64,000 nucleotides of DNA from Bacillus pseudomycoides (GCF_002582035.1 NZ_NUQE01000022.1:1-64000); one strand, 5' to 3'. Shown: positions 23,335 to 33,317, counted from the first letter of the stretch. The notes: a model not told the origin generated them from the letters alone. A program made the numbers and translations.

Positions 23335-24519
23335 GTGAATAAATATAAACGTATTTTTCTTATCGTAATGGACTCCGTAGGAATTGGAGAAGCACCAGAT
23401 GCTGAGAAATATGGCGATAAAGGTTCTGACACACTTGGTCATATTGCAGAGCATATGAACGGATTACAAATGCCAAATATGATGAAATTAGGTCTTGGTA
23501 ACATCCGTGAAATGAAAGGGATTGCAAAAGCAGAGAAGCCGCTTGCATATTATACAAAAATGCAAGAAAAATCTATGGGAAAAGATACAATGACAGGTCA
23601 TTGGGAAATTATGGGCCTTTACATTGATACACCGTTTCAAGTATTCCCAGAAGGATTCCCAAAGGAATTACTTGATGAACTAGAAGCGAAAACAGGACGT
23701 AAAATCATCGGGAATAAACCAGCTTCTGGAACAGGGATTCTGGATGAACTTGGACAAGAACATATGGAAACTGGTGCATTAATTGTGTACACATCTGCTG
23801 ATAGCGTATTACAAATTGCTGCTCATGAAGAAGTTGTACCACTTGAAGAATTATATAACATTTGTAAAATTGCACGTGAGTTAACACTTGATGAAAAATA
23901 TATGGTAGGCCGTGTTATTGCTCGTCCATTCATTGGGGAGCCAGGAAACTTCACACGTACGCCAAACCGTCATGATTACGCACTAAAACCATTTGGTCGT
24001 ACGGTAATGAATGAATTAAAAGATAGTGACTACGATGTTATCGCAATCGGTAAAATCTCTGATATTTATGATGGAGAGGGCGTAACACAATCTCTTCGCA
24101 CAAAATCTAACATGGATGGCATGGATAAGCTTGCAGATACAGCGAATATGGACTTTACTGGTTTAAGCTTTGTAAATCTTGTTGATTTTGATGCGCTGTT
24201 TGGTCACCGCCGTGATCCTCAAGGGTATGGAGACGCACTGCAAGAATATGATGCACGTCTTCCTGAAGTACTTGAGAAGTTAAAAGAAGACGACTTGTTA
24301 ATTATCACAGCTGACCATGGTAATGACCCAATTCACTACGGTACAGACCATACACGTGAATATGTACCATTATTAGCATATAGTCCAAGCATGAAAGAGG
24401 GCGGAAAAGAATTACCGCTTCGTCAAACATTTGCTGATATCGGTGCCACAGTTGCAGAAAACTTTGGTGTAACAATGCCAAAATACGGAAAAAGCTTTTT
24501 GAACGAGTTAGATAAATAA
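23335..24519 (+). CDS. deoB: phosphopentomutase
   Basis: The 394-residue enzyme interconverts (deoxy)ribose-1-phosphate and -5-phosphate, feeding nucleoside-derived pentose into central metabolism. It belongs to the alkaline-phosphatase superfamily: metal motifs [13 protein letters not shown] at the N-terminus, the [11 protein letters not shown] catalytic Thr region (near 80-90), and [12 protein letters not shown] near 325. GTG start with a consensus AGGAGG site eight bases upstream. First gene of a tight three-gene operon with punA and pdp (gap 13 bp). Called drm in B. subtilis. Confidence 0.96.
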   Translation: MNKYKRIFLIVMDSVGIGEAPDAEKYGDKGSDTLGHIAEHMNGLQMPNMMKLGLGNIREMKGIAKAEKPLAYYTKMQEKSMGKDTMTGHWEIMGLYIDTPFQVFPEGFPKELLDELEAKTGRKIIGNKPASGTGILDELGQEHMETGALIVYTSADSVLQIAAHEEVVPLEELYNICKIARELTLDEKYMVGRVIARPFIGEPGNFTRTPNRHDYALKPFGRTVMNELKDSDYDVIAIGKISDIYDGEGVTQSLRTKSNMDGMDKLADTANMDFTGLSFVNLVDFDALFGHRRDPQGYGDALQEYDARLPEVLEKLKEDDLLIITADHGNDPIHYGTDHTREYVPLLAYSPSMKEGGKELPLRQTFADIGATVAENFGVTMPKYGKSFLNELDK

Positions 24520-24532
24520 GGAGGAACATCAA

Positions 24533-25354
24533 ATGAATCGCGAATTAATTTCAAAATCTGCATCATATTTAAAAGGGAAATTTCAAGAAACACCAACAGT
24601 AGGGTTAATCCTTGGCTCAGGTCTAGGTGTATTAGCTGATGAAATCGAAAATGCAGTAGCTGTACCGTACAGTGAAATTCCTGAGTTTCCTGTATCTACA
24701 GTTGAAGGTCATGCAGGACAACTAGTATTCGGTACACTTCAAGGTGTTACAGTTGTAGCAATGCAAGGTCGTTTCCATTACTATGAAGGATACGATATGC
24801 AAAAAGTAACATTCCCAGTTCGTGTTATGAAAGAGTTAGGGGTAGAAGCAGTTATCGTTACAAACGCAGCTGGTGGTGTAAATACATCATTTGAGCCAGG
24901 CGATTTAATGTTAATTTCAGATCACATTAACTTTATGGGACATAATCCATTAATTGGACCAAATGATTCTGAGATGGGTGTACGTTTCCCTGATATGTCT
25001 GAAGCATACAATAAAGACCTTCGTCAAATGGCAAAACAAGTTGCTGCTGATTTAAATATTAAAGTACAAGAAGGCGTATATGTTGCGATGACAGGCCCTG
25101 TATATGAAACGCCGGCAGAAATTCGTATGATTCGTACAATTGGCGGTGATGCAGTCGGAATGTCAACTGTACCAGAAGTTATTGTAGCTGGTCATGCCGG
25201 TATGAAAGTACTTGGTATTTCTTGTATTTCAAATATGGCAGCTGGAATTTTAGATCAGCCGCTTCATCATGATGAAGTAATTGAAACAACAGAGCGTGTA
25301 AAAGCAAACTTCTTATCACTTGTAAAAGCAATTGTAAAACAAATGAAGGGGTGA
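24533..25354 (+). CDS. punA: purine nucleoside phosphorylase (guanosine/inosine type)
   Basis: A 273-residue trimeric-type phosphorylase that splits (deoxy)inosine and (deoxy)guanosine into base and pentose-1-phosphate. Motifs: [13 protein letters not shown] (phosphate loop), [32 protein letters not shown] and the [15 protein letters not shown] substrate-binding stretch. The length and motifs distinguish it from the DeoD hexameric class. It equals B. subtilis pupG. Its product is the substrate of the upstream phosphopentomutase. Confidence 0.95.
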   Translation: MNRELISKSASYLKGKFQETPTVGLILGSGLGVLADEIENAVAVPYSEIPEFPVSTVEGHAGQLVFGTLQGVTVVAMQGRFHYYEGYDMQKVTFPVRVMKELGVEAVIVTNAAGGVNTSFEPGDLMLISDHINFMGHNPLIGPNDSEMGVRFPDMSEAYNKDLRQMAKQVAADLNIKVQEGVYVAMTGPVYETPAEIRMIRTIGGDAVGMSTVPEVIVAGHAGMKVLGISCISNMAAGILDQPLHHDEVIETTERVKANFLSLVKAIVKQMKG

Positions 25355-25361
25355 ATTCACA

Positions 25362-26666
25362 ATGAGAATGGTGGACCTAATTGCAAAAAAACGTGATGGC
25401 AAAGCATTAACGACAGAAGAAATTAATTTTATCATTAAAGGTTACACAAATGGTGATATTCCAGATTACCAAATGAGTTCACTTGCAATGGCAATTTTCT
25501 TCCAAGATATGAATGAGCAGGAACGTGCTGATTTAACGATGGCAATGGTAAATAGCGGTGATACAATTGATTTATCAGCGATCGAAGGAGTAAAAGTAGA
25601 TAAACATTCAACAGGCGGTGTTGGTGATACAACTACGCTTGTGTTAGGTCCATTAGTTGCTGCTTTAGGTGTACCGGTTGCGAAAATGTCTGGTCGTGGT
25701 CTTGGGCATACAGGTGGTACAATTGATAAATTAGAAGCAGTTCCAGGATTTCATGTGGAAATTGAAAATGAGGAATTTATTCGTCTTGTAAATGAAAATA
25801 AAATTGCTGTTATTGGTCAAAGTGGAAATTTAACACCTGCTGACAAAAAGTTATATGCACTTCGTGATGTAACGGCAACAGTAAATTCTATTCCGTTAAT
25901 TGCAAGCTCTATTATGAGTAAAAAAATTGCAGCTGGTGCGGATGCAATCGTACTTGATGTTAAAACAGGTGCAGGCGCATTTATGAAAACGGATGAGGAT
26001 GCGAAGCAATTAGCAGAAGCAATGGTTCGTATTGGTAACAATGTTGGCCGTAAAACGATGGCAGTTATTTCTGATATGAGCCAACCGCTTGGTGAGGCAA
26101 TCGGAAACGCTTTAGAAGTGAAGGAAGCGATTGATACATTGCAAGGAAAAGGGCCAAAAGACTTAGAAGAGTTATGTTTAACGCTTGGAAGTCAAATGGT
26201 ATACCTAGCTGGACAAGCTTCTTCTTTAGAAAATGCGCGTGAAAAGCTAATCGAAGTCATGAACAACGGAAAAGCACTAGAAGCATTTAAAACGTTCTTA
26301 GCAGCACAAGGCGGTGACGCTTCTGTTGTTGACGACCCAACGAAACTTCCACAAGCACAATATGTGATTGAAGTAGAGACAAAAGAAGACGGCTACGTAT
26401 CTGAAATTGTAGCAGATGAAATTGGTACAGCGGCGATGCTTCTTGGTGCAGGACGTGCAACGAAAGAATCTGAAATCGATTTAGCAGTTGGGCTTATGCT
26501 TCGTAAAAAAGTTGGCGATAGCGTGAAAAAAGGGGAATCACTTGTAACGATCTACGCAAACCGTGAAAATGTAGAAGATGTAAAACAAAAAATTTATGAA
26601 AACATGAAAGTGTCTGCAAATCACGTAGATGCACCGAAGTTAGTACACGGCATCGTAGAGAAATAA
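25362..26666 (+). CDS. pdp: pyrimidine-nucleoside phosphorylase
   Basis: A 434-residue enzyme of the thymidine phosphorylase family acting on uridine, deoxyuridine and thymidine. Signatures: [36 protein letters not shown] (phosphate and base contacts), and a C-terminal barrel-sandwich domain. It starts seven bases after punA. In B. subtilis pdp lies elsewhere in an operon with nupC, so grouping drm-punA-pdp here makes one cassette for both purine and pyrimidine nucleosides. Confidence 0.95.
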   Translation: MRMVDLIAKKRDGKALTTEEINFIIKGYTNGDIPDYQMSSLAMAIFFQDMNEQERADLTMAMVNSGDTIDLSAIEGVKVDKHSTGGVGDTTTLVLGPLVAALGVPVAKMSGRGLGHTGGTIDKLEAVPGFHVEIENEEFIRLVNENKIAVIGQSGNLTPADKKLYALRDVTATVNSIPLIASSIMSKKIAAGADAIVLDVKTGAGAFMKTDEDAKQLAEAMVRIGNNVGRKTMAVISDMSQPLGEAIGNALEVKEAIDTLQGKGPKDLEELCLTLGSQMVYLAGQASSLENAREKLIEVMNNGKALEAFKTFLAAQGGDASVVDDPTKLPQAQYVIEVETKEDGYVSEIVADEIGTAAMLLGAGRATKESEIDLAVGLMLRKKVGDSVKKGESLVTIYANRENVEDVKQKIYENMKVSANHVDAPKLVHGIVEK

Positions 26667-26667
26667 G

Positions 26668-26703
26668 ATAAAGTGACAAGTTGTCCACTAATTGTGAGAT
26701 AAA
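26668..26703 (+). repeat. decayed bcr1-like minimal copy
   Basis: ATAAAGTGACAAGTT ... GTGAGATAAA keeps both termini in 36 bp, between pdp and its terminator. Confidence 0.45.
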
Positions 26704-26736
26704 AAAGCTAAGGAGTTTGCTCCTTGGCTTTTTTTG
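26702..26736 (+). terminator. intrinsic terminator of the deoB operon
   Basis: AAAAAGCTAAGGAG / CTCCTTGGCTTTTTTT with one G-T pair. Confidence 0.9.
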
Positions 26737-26760
26737 CATATAATAATAATGGGTGAAAAT

Positions 26761-27711
26761 ATGATAAGAATTTGTGCAGTAACAAAAGAAAATGAAGTGT
26801 TGTATAATTTGTCATTAGAAGAAACAAAACGAGAAGATATTGTGTGGTTTTGGCTGGATTTATGTAAACCGACGAAAGAAGAGTATACATATATTTTACA
26901 AGACTATTTCAAATTCCATCCCCTTGCGATTGAAGATTGTTTAGAATATGTGCAGAGGCCAAAAGTTGACTTTTATGATGGGTATCATTTTTTAGTTCTT
27001 CATGCTTTTAGTGAAGAGGGATTGGAGCCGCATGAAATTGATTTATTCGTTAGTGATCATTTTGTTGTATCCTTTCACTTTTCGCATAATAAGGCGATTG
27101 AACGAGCGTGGAATAAACTTGGGGAAAGACAACGTATAAAGGGAAGCACGCTTCATGTGACGCACACAATTATTGACCAAATTGTCGATGATTATTTTGC
27201 TCCGGTATATTATATTGAAGATCATTTAAATGCAATTGATGACAATTTAACAGGGGATACAGCTGGTACTGTATTAGAAGAGGTATTTGATATTCGCTCT
27301 GATTTATCAAAATTACGAAGAACAATTGTACCAATGCGCGATTTATTGTATCGTATTTTAAATTCAACGCGTTTTCATGGGGTGAATGATCATGAAATTT
27401 ATTTTAAAGATATTTATGATCACCTGTTAAAATTGTCTGAGATGATTGAAACAAGCCGAGAGCTGACAGCCGATATTCGCGATAGCTACTTTTCGCTAAA
27501 CTCTCATCATATGAATAACATTATGAAAACGTTAACGGTTTTTTCAACCATTTTCATGCCATTAACATTTATTGTTGGTGTATATGGAATGAACTTTGAC
27601 AATATGCCAGAGTTAAAGTGGGAGTATGGTTATTATATTTGCTTAGCCATAATGGCTCTTATTGGTGGCGGTATGATGGTATGGTTTTATAAAAAGGGCT
27701 GGTTTAAATAA
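26761..27711 (+). CDS. corA: CorA-family magnesium/cobalt transporter
   Basis: A 317-residue member of the CorA family: a large cytoplasmic N-terminal domain with a long helix (YIEDHLNAIDDNL ... LSKLRRTIVPMRDLL) and two C-terminal transmembrane helices. The first ends in the pore signature YGMNFDNMPE. It ends with a basic tail KKGWFK. It would form a pentameric divalent-cation channel. The ATG at 26761 follows GGGTGAAA. A longer start within the upstream terminator is rejected. Confidence 0.94.
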   Translation: MIRICAVTKENEVLYNLSLEETKREDIVWFWLDLCKPTKEEYTYILQDYFKFHPLAIEDCLEYVQRPKVDFYDGYHFLVLHAFSEEGLEPHEIDLFVSDHFVVSFHFSHNKAIERAWNKLGERQRIKGSTLHVTHTIIDQIVDDYFAPVYYIEDHLNAIDDNLTGDTAGTVLEEVFDIRSDLSKLRRTIVPMRDLLYRILNSTRFHGVNDHEIYFKDIYDHLLKLSEMIETSRELTADIRDSYFSLNSHHMNNIMKTLTVFSTIFMPLTFIVGVYGMNFDNMPELKWEYGYYICLAIMALIGGGMMVWFYKKGWFK

Positions 27712-27712
27712 T

Positions 27713-27742
27713 AAAAAACGCCGGGAATTCCCGGCGTTTTTT
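27713..27742. terminator. bidirectional terminator
   Basis: A perfect palindrome with AAAAAACGCCGGG arms between convergent corA and the purine permease. Confidence 0.92.
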
Positions 27743-27744
27743 AT

Positions 27745-29034
27745 TTATCCGATGGCTTGTAACACAAACATGAGTAAGAAGAGACACGTGATAGTATAAA
27801 GAGGTTTTGCAACTTCTTTTTGTTTACCAAGTGCTACTTTTAAGATTGGATACGCAATGAATCCAAAAGCGATACCATCAGCAATGCTATATGTGAGCGG
27901 AATCATAACGATGATTAAAAACGCTGGAAATCCTTCTGAAAAATCGTTCAGAGGAATTTGTTGAATGTTTGTAATCATTAAACCGCCAATAATAATTAAG
28001 ATTGGAGCGATTGCACTATCTGGAATTAACTTTACAAACGGCAAAGCAAACAATGAGGCAAAGAACAAACCGCCAGTGACGATAGACGTCAGACCTGTTT
28101 TGCCGCCCGCTGTAATACCAGCAGCACTTTCTATTGTAGAAACAGTTGGACTTGTGCCAAATAGTCCGCATGTCATCGCTGAAATTGCATTTGCTTGATA
28201 AGCACGAGGGAATTTACGCTGATCTTCTAATAAACCGTGCAAAAGTCCCATGTTTTCAAAAATGAGTACCATACTCAATGAGAACGTTGCAATTAAAAAT
28301 GGTAAAGAAGTCAGTTTCTCAAACGACATTGCACCAAAAACATCACCATAGTTAGCGAATGAAAATGAGCTATTGCCAACTTGACTTGTATCAACAATAC
28401 CAAATAACCAGGCAATTCCTGTTCCGATTGCAATGGTCCATAAAAAGTTTCCACGTACATTACGAATAAACAAAATTAATGCAACAATAAGTGTAAGCAG
28501 TGTAGCTAGAACAACTGGACTACTTAATTTTCCTAATGCAACAGCAGTGTTCGAATTCGCAACGACAATGCCACCTTTTTGCAAGCCGATAAATGCTAAA
28601 AATAGCCCGATACCGACAGTAATCGCTTCTTTTAACGACTTTGGAATTGCAGTAGAAAGTGTACGAGCAATAGGTGTAAACGCGGTAATTGTAAAAATAA
28701 TACCAGCGATAAAGACAGCTGCTAATGCTTCTTGCCAAGTTAAACCAAGCGTATGCACAGCTGTGTACGTGAAAAACGCATTTACTCCCATACCTGGTAC
28801 AAGAATCACCGGTGCATTTGCCCAAAATGCCATCAATAGACAGCCGACAAATGAGCTAAATACAGTTGCTAGAATTCCTGCTTCAAGGGGAACACCAGCA
28901 TCTGATAAAATAGATGCATTCACAATCATAATATAAACAATTGTGAAAAATGATGTTACACCAGCAACTACTTCTTGTTTTGGTGATGTTTGATGTAAGT
29001 CTAATTTAAATGTTTTTTCAAGGATTCCTTTCAT
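27745..29034 (-). CDS. AzgA/PbuG-type purine permease
   Basis: A 429-residue NCS2-superfamily transporter with 12 or more hydrophobic helices. Signatures of the AzgA branch (hypoxanthine/guanine/adenine uptake): EVVAGVTSFFTIVYIMIVN at the N-terminus, VPGMGVNAFFTYT, and TVSTIESAAGITAGGKTGL near 300. B. subtilis PbuG and PbuO are the closest named relatives; I cannot distinguish them. A purine riboswitch is common before pbuG but is not visible here; instead there is a short structured leader. Confidence 0.92.
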   Translation of the reverse strand: MKGILEKTFKLDLHQTSPKQEVVAGVTSFFTIVYIMIVNASILSDAGVPLEAGILATVFSSFVGCLLMAFWANAPVILVPGMGVNAFFTYTAVHTLGLTWQEALAAVFIAGIIFTITAFTPIARTLSTAIPKSLKEAITVGIGLFLAFIGLQKGGIVVANSNTAVALGKLSSPVVLATLLTLIVALILFIRNVRGNFLWTIAIGTGIAWLFGIVDTSQVGNSSFSFANYGDVFGAMSFEKLTSLPFLIATFSLSMVLIFENMGLLHGLLEDQRKFPRAYQANAISAMTCGLFGTSPTVSTIESAAGITAGGKTGLTSIVTGGLFFASLFALPFVKLIPDSAIAPILIIIGGLMITNIQQIPLNDFSEGFPAFLIIVMIPLTYSIADGIAFGFIAYPILKVALGKQKEVAKPLYTITCLFLLMFVLQAIG

Positions 29035-29051
29035 GTTAAACCTTCTTTTTC

Positions 29052-29095
29052 ATATCCCTCTCCCGCCCGTGATATCCCTATGCAGGGTTCACCGT
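29052..29095 (-). ncRNA. small structured 5' leader of purine permease
   Basis: The minus-strand leader can form GGTGA-CCCT-loop-AGGG-TCAC. AGGGATAT occurs twice, exactly 20 nt apart, so CCCT could pair with either copy. This gives two mutually exclusive hairpins close to the ribosome-binding site. It does not match any riboswitch I know. Confidence 0.45.
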
Positions 29096-29100
29096 CTATT

Positions 29101-29128
29101 ATTATAACAAAACGAAAGCTTTTTACAA
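29101..29128 (-). promoter_or_regulatory. purine permease promoter
   Basis: On the minus strand TTGTAA, 16 bp, TATAAT with a TGn extension. The start would lie at the edge of the structured leader. Confidence 0.75.
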
Positions 29129-29170
29129 TAACTAATAATGAGAACGTTTACTTTTTCTTATAGCCTATAA

Positions 29171-29830
29171 TTAAATATAGGTAAAAACAGCACGAACAGT
29201 TGAAATGATTTCTAGTTCGCCTGATTGAATAGGAGGAGCACCGCTATGGACAGCGGAATAAGCAACAAATTCTCGCGGCATATGAGAAGACTCTTCAACG
29301 AGAGAAAGGGGAATGGGATTTACATTCAGGTTATATGTACTAGCAATCGTTCGAGCTTTTTCTTGGGCATTTTGCACGGCGAGTACTAATGCTTGTTTGT
29401 AGTAAGCGTTCGGCACTGAAACGCGAAATACAAGTCCTTTGGCGACATTTGCACCGTTTTCTACAGCTGCTTCATATACTTCCCCTGCTTTTTGTACATT
29501 TAACACAATAATTTCATATAAATGCTCGACTTGATAACCGCGTAACGTAGCCTTTTCGTTCACGTATTCATATTGCGGTGTAATGGTGTAAGAAAGCGTT
29601 TTGATATTTTGCTCTGTAATTCCAAGCTGTTTCAAAGAATCAAGTAATTTAGCAGAAAGAGCAGCATTTTCTTCTTGTGCTTGCTTTACATTTGTACCTT
29701 CAGTACGAACACCAATTGTTAACACGACAACATCTGGTTTTACTTTTACGACACCTTCACCTTGTACAGTAACAGTTGCTTCTTTACCATTACGTAATTC
29801 ATGTACATATGGGGGCATTCCAAATTGCAT
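29171..29830 (-). CDS. SIMPL-domain protein (DUF541)
   Basis: A 219-residue protein composed almost entirely of one SIMPL (DUF541) domain: VQGEGVVKVKPDVVVLTIGV at the start, an EQNIKTLSYTITPQYEY segment, then LRGYQVEHLYEI and VQNAQEKARTIA. E. coli YggE, with this domain, is periplasmic and linked to oxidative-stress protection. Here I see no signal peptide, so it is probably cytoplasmic. AAGGAAGGTG precedes the ATG. Divergent from the MarR gene. Confidence 0.88.
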   Translation of the reverse strand: MQFGMPPYVHELRNGKEATVTVQGEGVVKVKPDVVVLTIGVRTEGTNVKQAQEENAALSAKLLDSLKQLGITEQNIKTLSYTITPQYEYVNEKATLRGYQVEHLYEIIVLNVQKAGEVYEAAVENGANVAKGLVFRVSVPNAYYKQALVLAVQNAQEKARTIASTYNLNVNPIPLSLVEESSHMPREFVAYSAVHSGAPPIQSGELEIISTVRAVFTYI

Positions 29831-29952
29831 AACTGTTCACCTTCCTTTCTCTATTTATATGAAAGAATTGAGTCCATTTTTTCCTTAAATTTAGAAATAT
29901 TGTTGGGAAATCTAAGTAGAAAGAAAATATATACAATTAAGGTATTTATGCA

Positions 29953-29976
29953 TTATAATATGTGTAAATATTATAA
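29953..29976 (+). promoter_or_regulatory. candidate MarR autoregulatory operator
   Basis: TTATAATAT, 6 bp, ATATTATAA: a perfect 9-bp inverted repeat covering the likely -10 (TATAAT), 17 bp before the MarR start. Confidence 0.65.
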
Positions 29977-29992
29977 AAAAGGGTCGAGAACA

Positions 29993-30412
29993 GTGAATGA
30001 AAAACGAGAAGCACTTATTTTAGACTTATCTATTTCCTTTCGAAAAATGATTCGCTTATTACAAAATGATATTAATGAACTCTTTTCTGAGTATATGCCA
30101 TGGAATGAGTTTTCTGTACTGCGTGCATTATATTGGAAAAGTCCACAAATGGCATCGCAAATTGCAAGTGAAGTGAATGTTACATCGAGTCATATTACAG
30201 CAGTTACAGATCGTCTTGTTCGTAAGGGTCTTGTAACGAGAAAGCGTTCTGATTCAGACCGGCGTATTGTATATTTAGAAATTACGGATACCGGGAAAGA
30301 TGTTGCTGAAAAGCTTGAAAATGTTCGAAAAGAATATTATAGAGAGAAGTTCCAGGACTGGAGCGATCAAGAAATTGAAATGGTATTAGAGCTCTTTGGC
30401 AGGGTTCTATAA
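29993..30412 (+). CDS. MarR-family regulator
   Basis: A 139-residue winged-helix repressor. It shows the family pattern: an N-terminal dimerisation helix, SPQMASQIASEVNVTSSHIT (helix-turn-helix, about 60-80) and the wing TRKRSDSDRRIVYLEIT with the conserved DxR. A GTG start at 29993 is chosen, giving normal MarR length; the upstream open frame has no coding character and would cross the operator. It diverges from the SIMPL gene, which may be a target. Confidence 0.9.
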   Translation: MNEKREALILDLSISFRKMIRLLQNDINELFSEYMPWNEFSVLRALYWKSPQMASQIASEVNVTSSHITAVTDRLVRKGLVTRKRSDSDRRIVYLEITDTGKDVAEKLENVRKEYYREKFQDWSDQEIEMVLELFGRVL

Positions 30413-30448
30413 AAAATAGAAAAGCAACTTTTGCTTTTCTATTTTTTA
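30411..30448 (+). terminator. intrinsic terminator
   Basis: A 17-bp AT-rich stem (AAAAAATAGAAAAGCAA and complement) after the MarR gene. Confidence 0.88.
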
Positions 30449-30535
30449 TGGCTTCATCATACTACAGAACAGATGCGTTGTATAAAAACAAACCTGCATT
30501 CCTATACTTTATCTATATGGAATAGGAGGCAGACT

Positions 30536-31090
30536 ATGAAACGTATCGTTTCTTTTGGAATTGTTGGTATATGCTTACTATGTTACAGTATAGAGATAAG
30601 TGCAGCGTCTCCAAATCAAATTGTACAAAAAGAACTAGAATATATCTCAAATCATAAACCTGTTTTATACTCTCAGTTATGGATACGCTCGATGCAAACG
30701 TCTGTATTATTTCATCATAGTGATCGCATTCGACATCAAGATACTTTATATAATATAAAACATTCTGCTCTCGTCGGCCTAAAACAAATGTCACTAACGA
30801 AAACTTCAGGTTATATGCCGCGAGTTTCTCAGTATGTGTCTAAATTTGGAAAAGAAAATGTGCAAGTGTACTATTTAGCTGTGCAGTATGATGTGGAAAA
30901 AGAAAATCCATATCAACTAAATGGAACGAACTATTTCTTACAAGTATTTGTACAAGAGCACGGAGACTGGAAAATTGCTGAAAGTGTTGTTGCACCGACA
31001 GATAAAATTGTGACACACGGTGATGGATTTGGGACGGAGGAAGAGAAAAACTATAGTGGAAGACGAAACAACGTGAAAATAGCCTCCTGA
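30536..31090 (+). CDS. secreted protein of unknown function
   Basis: I do not recognise this 184-residue protein. It starts with a Sec signal peptide (MKRIVSFGIVGICLLC ..., probable cleavage after ISA). The mature part has a helical first half (QIVQKELEYISNHKP) and a beta-rich second half (VQVYYLAVQYDVEKE, YFLQVFVQEHGDWKIAESVV). The latter resembles the cone-like NTF2 fold often found in secreted Bacillus proteins. No lipobox or anchor. AATAGGAGG precedes the ATG. Confidence 0.7.
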   Translation: MKRIVSFGIVGICLLCYSIEISAASPNQIVQKELEYISNHKPVLYSQLWIRSMQTSVLFHHSDRIRHQDTLYNIKHSALVGLKQMSLTKTSGYMPRVSQYVSKFGKENVQVYYLAVQYDVEKENPYQLNGTNYFLQVFVQEHGDWKIAESVVAPTDKIVTHGDGFGTEEEKNYSGRRNNVKIAS

Positions 31091-31107
31091 CTAGAAGGCT
31101 ATTTTCA
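31074..31107. terminator. bidirectional hairpin overlapping stop codon
   Basis: TGAAAATAGCCT ... AGGCTATTTTCA includes the TGA stop of the secreted protein. The bcr1-type repeat and the convergent yerA gene lie on the other side. Confidence 0.82.
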
Positions 31108-31112
31108 CATTG

Positions 31113-31219
31113 TTTATTCCGCTATTCGCGGGCAGTAAGCCTCCCGCCTCAAGATTGAAAGAGAAGCGAAGAAGATAGGGGGGATGAAGAAAACCCCACT
31201 GATGGAAGTTTCATTTTAT
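31113..31219 (-). repeat. bcr1-type repeat, 107-bp form
   Basis: TTTAT on both ends. It keeps the first hairpin and the second module but lacks the middle GTTGAACC...GGGCAG segment. It contains the yerA stop codon. Confidence 0.9.
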
Positions 31220-32991
31220 CTGACGAAATAGTCACCCTTCACTGTCTTAACCGAAGACATAACTGCATTCTCTTTAATAGAATATACTCCTTCAGCTGTT
31301 AAGCGTACAGCTGGTAGATGGGTCGATGTTAAAAAGAACATTGTATATAATGGATCGATATGCTGATGTCCTCTTTCCTTTAGAAGTTGTACAAGCCCCG
31401 TCGTTTTTACAATCAGTTCATGCATGGGCAACTTGCTCATTTTCCCTCCAAGCGGCAATTCTAAATTGAATAAGGTTTCCTCGCCTTCCATTAATATGGT
31501 ACCACCCCCTTGATCGAGCAGTTGGTTTACAGCTTTCACCATAACCTCTTTCTTTTGCCCTATAACAACGATATCTTGAGATGCTGTGTAGGTTGTCGCT
31601 ACAGCATCTAGGTGATTGGCAAATCCTTTTAGTATGCCATTAGTAACCCATTTTCCCTTTTGATCAATAAGACTGACATAACAATATCCTTCTCTAGCTT
31701 CTAACTCAATAATGCCTTGTTTTAGCGGCAGTGCTTCTGGACTGGATTTTGTAATAACCGCATTAAGCATTTCTATCACAGGGACTTCGGGGTTTTCAGC
31801 GATCATATCTAGCCACTCCGGCTGAACACGCCATTCTATGTGCATAGGTTCAAACTGTAATTGTTGCCAATCACATACAGGGAACGGCTTCAAGAGTTGT
31901 CCGTTTGTCACAACAAGCTGTCCGTTTGCTATAACCTTGACCGGGGTGGGCTTGCTTATATCTTCGAGAAATAGAATATCTGCGATTCGTCCTGGAGCAA
32001 TTCCACCGATTTCTTGATCCAATCCATAATACGTTGCAGGATTTAAAGTGGCCATCCGATAAGCAGCATGGAAAGGGACACCATTATCGAGAGAAATCTT
32101 AATAAGATAGTCTATTAATCCGTGCTGAAGAAACGGAGGCATGGAGCCATCTGTTGTTAACATAAGCCTTGAAGCGGAAGAAAAATCAAAGTCGAGCTCT
32201 TGTAAATCTTTGATTAGGCCTGGCAAATCAGGACGTATGGAGGAGTGACGCAAAGTTGCATACATACCTAAACGAAGTCTTCTGATTACTTCCTCTCCAT
32301 TGATAGCTTCATGACAAGCTGTAACACCGAGTGCTGCCAAAGCATTTAAGGTTTCACTGGAAGCCCCTGGGTTATGACCTTCAATTCTTTTGCCCAGCCG
32401 CCGTGTTTCTACTATTCCTTCAAGTATTGTTTCATCACCAGTTAAGGCAGCAGGCCAAGCTGTCAATTCGCCAGCTTGTATAACTTGTTTATGGCTAAGC
32501 AAACTGACCAAGCGCTCAGTCGTGAATTTCGCTAACATATCCGGTTGGTTGCTTTGCGGATCCATCCTTGCCCACCAATAATTTTTAACAGGCAAATGAC
32601 TACTGTAGTCCATTAAATATTCAAAATCTTTCTGATCTGTATTTAAATAAAATATTAGATTATCATTCACTAAAGTCGTTGTACCTAAACTTAAAGCGAA
32701 TTCTCCAAATGATGTAAGATTATAATACTGATACGGATGTGCATGAGGTTCGATGTATCCTGGAACTAATGTAAAACTGGATGCATCTATAATTTGCGTT
32801 TTCTCATCAATTTGCGGTTCACGCATTCCTACATAAGCAATACGATCTTCATACAAAACGATATCTGTTCTTTCCAGCTCCCCTGTGTATACATTAAACA
32901 CAATTCCTCCTGTAATCCAAGCTGTTGCTGGGTGCTTCCCCCTCGATACTTCTATAAGCTTCCACAATGTATCCTTTTCAATGGATCTCAT
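31216..32991 (-). CDS. yerA: YerA-like adenine deaminase family protein
   Basis: A 591-residue amidohydrolase. The N-terminal metal-binding motif is present as PGYIEPHAHPYQYYN (HxH). Further on it has the GHNPGASSETLNALAALGVTACHE segment, TTDGSMPP, and NPATYYGLDQEIGGIAPGRIADI. The C-terminal domain ends with HLPAVRLTAEGVYSI. True adenine deaminases have GHVHIES at the first motif, so this belongs to the YerA branch, whose activity is not firmly established. The ATG at 32991 follows GGGAGAGAG. Confidence 0.85.
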   Translation of the reverse strand: MRSIEKDTLWKLIEVSRGKHPATAWITGGIVFNVYTGELERTDIVLYEDRIAYVGMREPQIDEKTQIIDASSFTLVPGYIEPHAHPYQYYNLTSFGEFALSLGTTTLVNDNLIFYLNTDQKDFEYLMDYSSHLPVKNYWWARMDPQSNQPDMLAKFTTERLVSLLSHKQVIQAGELTAWPAALTGDETILEGIVETRRLGKRIEGHNPGASSETLNALAALGVTACHEAINGEEVIRRLRLGMYATLRHSSIRPDLPGLIKDLQELDFDFSSASRLMLTTDGSMPPFLQHGLIDYLIKISLDNGVPFHAAYRMATLNPATYYGLDQEIGGIAPGRIADILFLEDISKPTPVKVIANGQLVVTNGQLLKPFPVCDWQQLQFEPMHIEWRVQPEWLDMIAENPEVPVIEMLNAVITKSSPEALPLKQGIIELEAREGYCYVSLIDQKGKWVTNGILKGFANHLDAVATTYTASQDIVVIGQKKEVMVKAVNQLLDQGGGTILMEGEETLFNLELPLGGKMSKLPMHELIVKTTGLVQLLKERGHQHIDPLYTMFFLTSTHLPAVRLTAEGVYSIKENAVMSSVKTVKGDYFVR

Positions 32992-33021
32992 GTAACTCTC
33001 TCCCTTATCTGCTTTTTTCAC

Positions 33022-33215
33022 GCTCAGAATTATTTTAGTTCATGGTGAAATACCTAAAAATTCAGTCTTATATCTCTTTATATTTTACTATAAAGGGGGA
33101 GCGCATTGTAGACTATCTTTTTTTCGTCTGTTTTTTGGTAGATTAAATCTATGCCAAATTCGCGCAGTAAACGCAGTGTGGTTTATTTTTTCAAGTTCTG
33201 TTCTACATAGTACAT
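33022..33215. other. intergenic, no gene seen
   Basis: A 67-codon open frame on the minus strand covers part of this stretch but runs through the terminator at 33216 and lacks a ribosome-binding site. I see no other structure. Confidence 0.6.
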
Positions 33216-33250
33216 AAAAAAACCTCCTCTTTCCATCGTAAAGAGGAGGG
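33216..33250 (-). terminator. terminator of the ytr-like operon
   Basis: On the minus strand the stem CCTCCTCTTT / AAAGAGGAGG is followed by seven T. Confidence 0.9.
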
Positions 33251-33317
33251 GAGAAAAGCCAGTGTATAGTGGCAAGCTTGTTTTTCAACACTCTGAAAGT
33301 AGCCTTCTGACTAGGAG

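Noticed and set aside
29035-29105. Purine (guanine) riboswitch before the purine permease
   Set aside because: The conserved core and loop sequences of the purine aptamer are absent; a different small structure is present and reported instead.
33088-33291. 67-codon minus-strand open frame
   Set aside because: Runs through the strong terminator at 33216-33250, no ribosome-binding site, no family resemblance.
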